16,082 nucleotides of DNA from an uncultured Kiritimatiellota bacterium (GTDB taxonomy: Bacteria > Verrucomicrobiota > Kiritimatiellia > RFP12 > UBA1067): positions 1 through 16,082 of the forward strand of contig CAKTZI010000061.1 in assembly GCA_934635385.1 (NCBI GenBank), read 5' to 3'. Under the pieces are notes generated by a model. It was not told the origin of the DNA. It was given only the letters and a program-made list of their open reading frames with translations, and searched no databases. This document shows positions 13,191-16,082 of the stretch, one piece after another. The translations under genes and the position numbers were made by a program. How positions within the stretch are numbered: position 1 is the first letter of the stretch; each line of letters opens with the position of its first letter.

Positions 13191-15425
13191 ATGCCCGTCA
13201 ATCTCCAGAGCTTCACCGACTTCGCGGCACAGCACACGATTCACACCTCCAAGAACTTCCACGTTCATGAGGCGAACGGACGGTTGGAAGCCGGTGCCAC
13301 CTCGCTCAAGCAGCGCATCGGCACGGATCTGGCGGCGAACCAGCGCACGATGGCGGCGTTTCGGAACTGCCTGTCGGCGCGGTACGGCGTCTTCGGCGAG
13401 CATGCGTTCGACGCCGTCCTGGGCGCGCGCGCCGACGTCGGCAAGACGCTCCGCGCGTCGGACATCGCGTCGGTGATGCGGACGCTGAACCCGACGGACA
13501 CCGGGGCCGTGCGGCAGACGATGATCGCGTCCCGCTTCGCGAACGAGGTGAACCGCCAGGTCGAGACGAATCCGCGCGTCGTCGCCGCGAACGTCATGGG
13601 GGCGATGAAGGCGCGGCTGAACGAAAGCTTCGAGAACGACGTGATCTTCTCCCAGGCGGTTCGCCACTGCACGACGCAGGCGGCGCTTTCGCAGCTGATC
13701 GAGGACAAGATCAACGCGATTCTCGACATGAGCGCGCGGCATCCGCTGGAGGCCGACGCCGCACAGCCGCAGCCGGCGGCGGCGCCCGCCGCGAACGCGG
13801 CGAACCCGCAGGTTCCGCTTGGCCTTCAGGCTTTGGACGGCGACACATTCGGCGGTGCCGAGACGTCGGTCGAGGATCGCGTCCGCTCCGGGGCGTTCGG
13901 CGCGGGTATGCGCGTCAATGAGAACGGCGTCAAGTACGTCTTCGAGAAGCTCAAGACGAGCGGCGTCGAGCCGGGGTTCATCGTCCGCAGGGACTGGACG
14001 GCCGACGACACGCACGCGCTGATGACGCCGGGCACGGAACTGGATCTGGTGGCGCGCCACGTGCTGGAGCAGCGTGTTCTGCACCGTCCGCTGGTGGACG
14101 CACAGGACGACGTGCCGATGCTCAAGTCCCGCCATTTCGTCGCAATCCGCGACGCGGTTCTAGCGGGGGCCGGACAGGTCACGCGCCTGACGGAGCGGCA
14201 CATCGTCAAGCTCGACTACAACGAGAACGACCGGCGCTTCCGCCACGACGCGGCGCACATCGGCAAGTTCCGCCTGCCGGTGCGGAACGCGATCAAGGGC
14301 GGGGCGGTCAAGGGCGCGTTCTTCCGGGCGTTCCGCCTGACGACGGCCAACGACGCGTCCGCCGGCGCCGTCGCCGAGGCGCTCGCGAATGACCTCACGC
14401 GGGCGATGGGCGTGCCCACCCAGGAGCTGTCGCTCGTCAAGGGCCGGTATTCGGACGGACACGAGAAGTTCATGCTCGTCTCGAAGTTCGCCCACGGCTA
14501 CAAGGACTTCGACGGCAACTTCCTGCGGGACGGACGCCTCGTGCCCGGACGCGACGCGGCGGGCAATGTCGTCCAGCCGGAGGACATCGGCCGCTACAAG
14601 GCGATGTTCCTGCTGCTCGCGGATCGCGACGCCGTCGGCTCACACGGACAGAACAAGGGGCTCGTGAACGGGCACTTCTTCGCCATCGACCCCGGGCATT
14701 CGCTGGAAGGCAACGGCGCGGCACTGGAGATCCACGACGACTTCTCGTTCAAGGACACCAAGGGCAGCGCCTTCGAGAAGCGGTTCCTCAACTTCTCCGT
14801 CTTCGACGACAGCAACCGCTCGGAGAAGCTGAAGGGCATGGTGGCGATTCGCAACGCCTTTGTGCGCGGTGACTTTGCACGCACGTTCGATGCCTACGAG
14901 GCGCGCTTCCCGGAGGCGAACGACGGAGGCGACCCTGAGCTGCGCGCGGCCGTTCGCGGACGCATTCAGGAGATGCGCGAGGAGTTCACGGCGCAGTATC
15001 AGCGGCTGATGGGCGTCTTCGGCGACCAGCTCGCCGTCTACGACCACTTCGCGGCGCTGACGCCGGGCGACGACACGACGGCGTGCAAGGTCATCGACGC
15101 GGTCGAGAATCTTGAACGGCTCACGTCGCCGACCGTCGGCATGTCGAAGCACGGGGAGGTTCAGCTGCGCCATCTGGAGGTGACGCCGGAGACGCGCGTG
15201 CCGTGGAAGGTGCGCGTTGCGGACGGCGGTGCGGCCGTGTTCACCTGCGACAAGCTGCCGGACGGCAAGCGGCCGCTGTTGGCGAACCTGCTCCAGCGCG
15301 CGGGTGTGACGGATGTTGCGGTGGGCGCGGGCGGCGCGTTCACGTTCACGGTTCCGCCGGCGAACGTGCCGACGTTCCTCGGTTCGTTCACGGAAGACGC
15401 CGTTCGCCAGGCTGTGGGCGGTTGA
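13191..15425 (+). CDS. Candidate T3SS effector with a PI3K/PI4K-HipA-like kinase core
   Basis: Protein of 744 residues between two class I chaperone genes, so probably a secreted effector. The N-terminal part (about 1-185) is helical and fits a secretion signal, chaperone-binding region and helical domain. A Pro/Ala-rich linker follows (about 188-210). Residues about 330-570 resemble the kinase fold shared by PI3/4-kinases, HipA and FAM20: AGAVAEALANDLTRAMGVP with KFMLVSKFAHGY before the hinge, then YKAMFLLLADRD (469-480), HGQN with Asn488, and FFAIDPGHSL with Asp500. These correspond to the D-R-H-x-x-N and I-D-x-G-x-x motifs. The expected His follows an insertion (His485). The C-terminal part (about 580-744) is unassigned. 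There is no signal peptide or membrane segment. AAGGGGGA precedes the ATG. Kinase activity and substrate are inference. Confidence 0.85.
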   Translation: MPVNLQSFTDFAAQHTIHTSKNFHVHEANGRLEAGATSLKQRIGTDLAANQRTMAAFRNCLSARYGVFGEHAFDAVLGARADVGKTLRASDIASVMRTLNPTDTGAVRQTMIASRFANEVNRQVETNPRVVAANVMGAMKARLNESFENDVIFSQAVRHCTTQAALSQLIEDKINAILDMSARHPLEADAAQPQPAAAPAANAANPQVPLGLQALDGDTFGGAETSVEDRVRSGAFGAGMRVNENGVKYVFEKLKTSGVEPGFIVRRDWTADDTHALMTPGTELDLVARHVLEQRVLHRPLVDAQDDVPMLKSRHFVAIRDAVLAGAGQVTRLTERHIVKLDYNENDRRFRHDAAHIGKFRLPVRNAIKGGAVKGAFFRAFRLTTANDASAGAVAEALANDLTRAMGVPTQELSLVKGRYSDGHEKFMLVSKFAHGYKDFDGNFLRDGRLVPGRDAAGNVVQPEDIGRYKAMFLLLADRDAVGSHGQNKGLVNGHFFAIDPGHSLEGNGAALEIHDDFSFKDTKGSAFEKRFLNFSVFDDSNRSEKLKGMVAIRNAFVRGDFARTFDAYEARFPEANDGGDPELRAAVRGRIQEMREEFTAQYQRLMGVFGDQLAVYDHFAALTPGDDTTACKVIDAVENLERLTSPTVGMSKHGEVQLRHLEVTPETRVPWKVRVADGGAAVFTCDKLPDGKRPLLANLLQRAGVTDVAVGAGGAFTFTVPPANVPTFLGSFTEDAVRQAVGG

Positions 15426-15458
15426 TGTTCAGTCGTTTGAGGAGGGCAGATGTTCGAG

Positions 15459-15485
15459 CGGGAGGGACGGGCTTGTCCCGTCCGC
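15459..15485. repeat. 27-nt hairpin element, copy 2, in the leader of a chaperone gene
   Basis: All 27 bases are identical to the copy at 12616-12642, with the same GGACGGG/CCCGTCC stem. It lies 33 bases after the effector stop and 18 bases before the second chaperone ATG, just ahead of its AAGGGGA ribosome binding site. Confidence 0.8.
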
Positions 15486-15503
15486 CAAGGCAAGGGGAAT
15501 ACG

Positions 15504-15965
15504 ATGGCATTTGACGAATTGATGGCTGAAACAGGGCGAAAGCTCGGCGTTGATCTGGTGACGTATGACGGCCTGACGCAACTGATGATTGACGACATGG
15601 AGATTTCCATTTCGGAAATTGCCGAACGCGAATCGGTCGTCCTCAGCGGCTCCCTCGGCGAACCGCCACCGCAGGGGCTTGCGCCGCTTTACCGCGCGAT
15701 GCTGGAGGCGAACTACGGCTTCGCGGGGACGGCGGGCGCAACGCTGGCCGTCAACCCGGAAAACGGCGAACTGACGCTTACGCGCCTCGCGCCGCTTGCG
15801 CTTCTTGATGCCGAAGGCTTCCTGGCACTGCTTGAAGGTTTCGCCAACGTGCTGGAGGCGTGGCGCAAGCTCGTTGCCGACTACCGTCCGAATGCGGCGG
15901 ATTTCGCGGCGTCTTCGTTGTCCGACGGTATGCCGCAGATGGGCGGCAACTTTCTGCCGGTTTGA
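15504..15965 (+). CDS. Second CesT-family class I T3SS chaperone
   Basis: Chaperone of 153 residues with the family pattern: N-terminal helix FDELMAETGRKLGV, strands LTQLMIDDMEISI and SVVLSGSLGEPP, a helix LAPLYRAMLEANYGF, strands GATLAVNPENGELTLTRLAP, and a C-terminal helix AEGFLALLEGFANVLEAWRK. The tail after about 130 ends in MPQMGGNFLPV. The start at 15504 is chosen because AAGGGGA precedes it; the frame is open 54 bases further up, but that part reads through the hairpin element. It may serve the same large effector as a hetero-partner of the upstream chaperone, or another substrate encoded beyond the window. Confidence 0.9.
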   Translation: MAFDELMAETGRKLGVDLVTYDGLTQLMIDDMEISISEIAERESVVLSGSLGEPPPQGLAPLYRAMLEANYGFAGTAGATLAVNPENGELTLTRLAPLALLDAEGFLALLEGFANVLEAWRKLVADYRPNAADFAASSLSDGMPQMGGNFLPV

Positions 15966-15984
15966 GGCAGAAGGGCCGTTGCGG

Positions 15985-16005
15985 TGGGGCCTGTCCCCCA
16001 TTTTT
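15985..16005 (+). terminator. Intrinsic terminator after the T3SS operon
   Basis: Stem TGGGG/CCCCA with loop CCTGTC, followed directly by TTTTT, 20 bases after the last chaperone stop. The stem is short but GC-rich and can be lengthened by G-U pairs. Confidence 0.55.
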
Positions 16006-16006
16006 G

Positions 16007-16021
16007 CGGGGCCTGTCCCCG
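16007..16021. repeat. Second GGGGCCTGTCCCC hairpin
   Basis: CGGGG, loop CCTGT, CCCCG. The core is the same as in the adjacent terminator, a tandem pair 22 bases apart. It is followed by GGTTTC, so it may back up termination. Confidence 0.5.
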
Positions 16022-16034
16022 GTTTCGTGTGCAG

Positions 16035-16059
16035 AAAACGCCTGAATCTGGCGGGTTTT
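16035..16059. terminator. Possible additional terminator hairpin near window end
   Basis: AAAACGCC, loop TGAATCT, GGCG then GGTTTT. It is followed by another small hairpin (TTCGCT/AGCGAA, about 16058-16073). It may end transcription from either direction, depending on what lies beyond the window. Confidence 0.35.
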
Positions 16060-16082
16060 CGCTACATAGCGAAGGAAGTCGA

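Noticed and set aside
1..16082. CRISPR array, tRNA or rRNA genes.
   Set aside because: No regularly spaced direct repeats, cloverleaf-like segments or rRNA stretches were noticed on reading either strand.

Overview
The window reads as an accessory region of a GC-rich Gram-negative bacterium. A type III secretion (T3SS) translocon operon, a eukaryote-like Ser/Thr kinase and Tat-signal remnants would fit the PVC superphylum (Verrucomicrobiota, Kiritimatiellota or Lentisphaerota). That placement is inference from gene content, not from a marker gene. Most start sites are preceded by clear AGGAG-type ribosome binding sites, and several promoters look like the extended -10 type (TGnTATAAT or TGnTATACT).

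Left part (1-6320), mobile and defence genes. A small serine recombinase (minus strand) lies divergent to a Phd/VapC-type toxin-antitoxin pair (plus strand), with a 35-bp dyad between them. A type II restriction-modification pair follows on the minus strand: a C5-cytosine methyltransferase overlapping a Sau3AI/MutH-family endonuclease. The endonuclease carries a C-terminal LexA/UmuD-like S24 peptidase domain with Ser and Lys catalytic residues. It also has a Cys-Gly bond 36 residues upstream of the Ser, the spacing of the UmuD self-cleavage site. Perfect 32-bp and 38-bp palindromes lie on the two sides of this pair. Further right (minus strand) is a degraded DUF3990-type toxin with an internal deletion and frameshift, still followed by two intact small partner genes, the second DUF3791-like.

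Middle part (6320-8077). A MITE-like inverted repeat precedes a membrane-anchored Ser/Thr kinase whose C-lobe looks shortened. After it come a Tat signal-peptide remnant without a body and a promoter facing right.

Right part (8078-16082), one co-directional T3SS operon. In order: a coiled-coil protein in the position usually held by the tip protein; an LcrH/SycD-type TPR chaperone; a YopB/IpaB-like major translocator; a YopD/IpaC-like minor translocator; a small helical protein that could be a filament or tip subunit; a CesT-type class I chaperone; a 744-residue candidate effector; a second CesT-type chaperone; then terminator-like hairpins. The effector has a catalytic core resembling the PI3K/PI4K-HipA-FAM20 kinase fold. 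An identical 27-nt hairpin element sits in the leader of both class I chaperone genes. The secretion apparatus itself (ATPase, export gate, needle, rings) is not in this window.

The strongest candidates for something new are the endonuclease with a built-in self-cleaving peptidase domain and the kinase-like effector bracketed by two chaperones.
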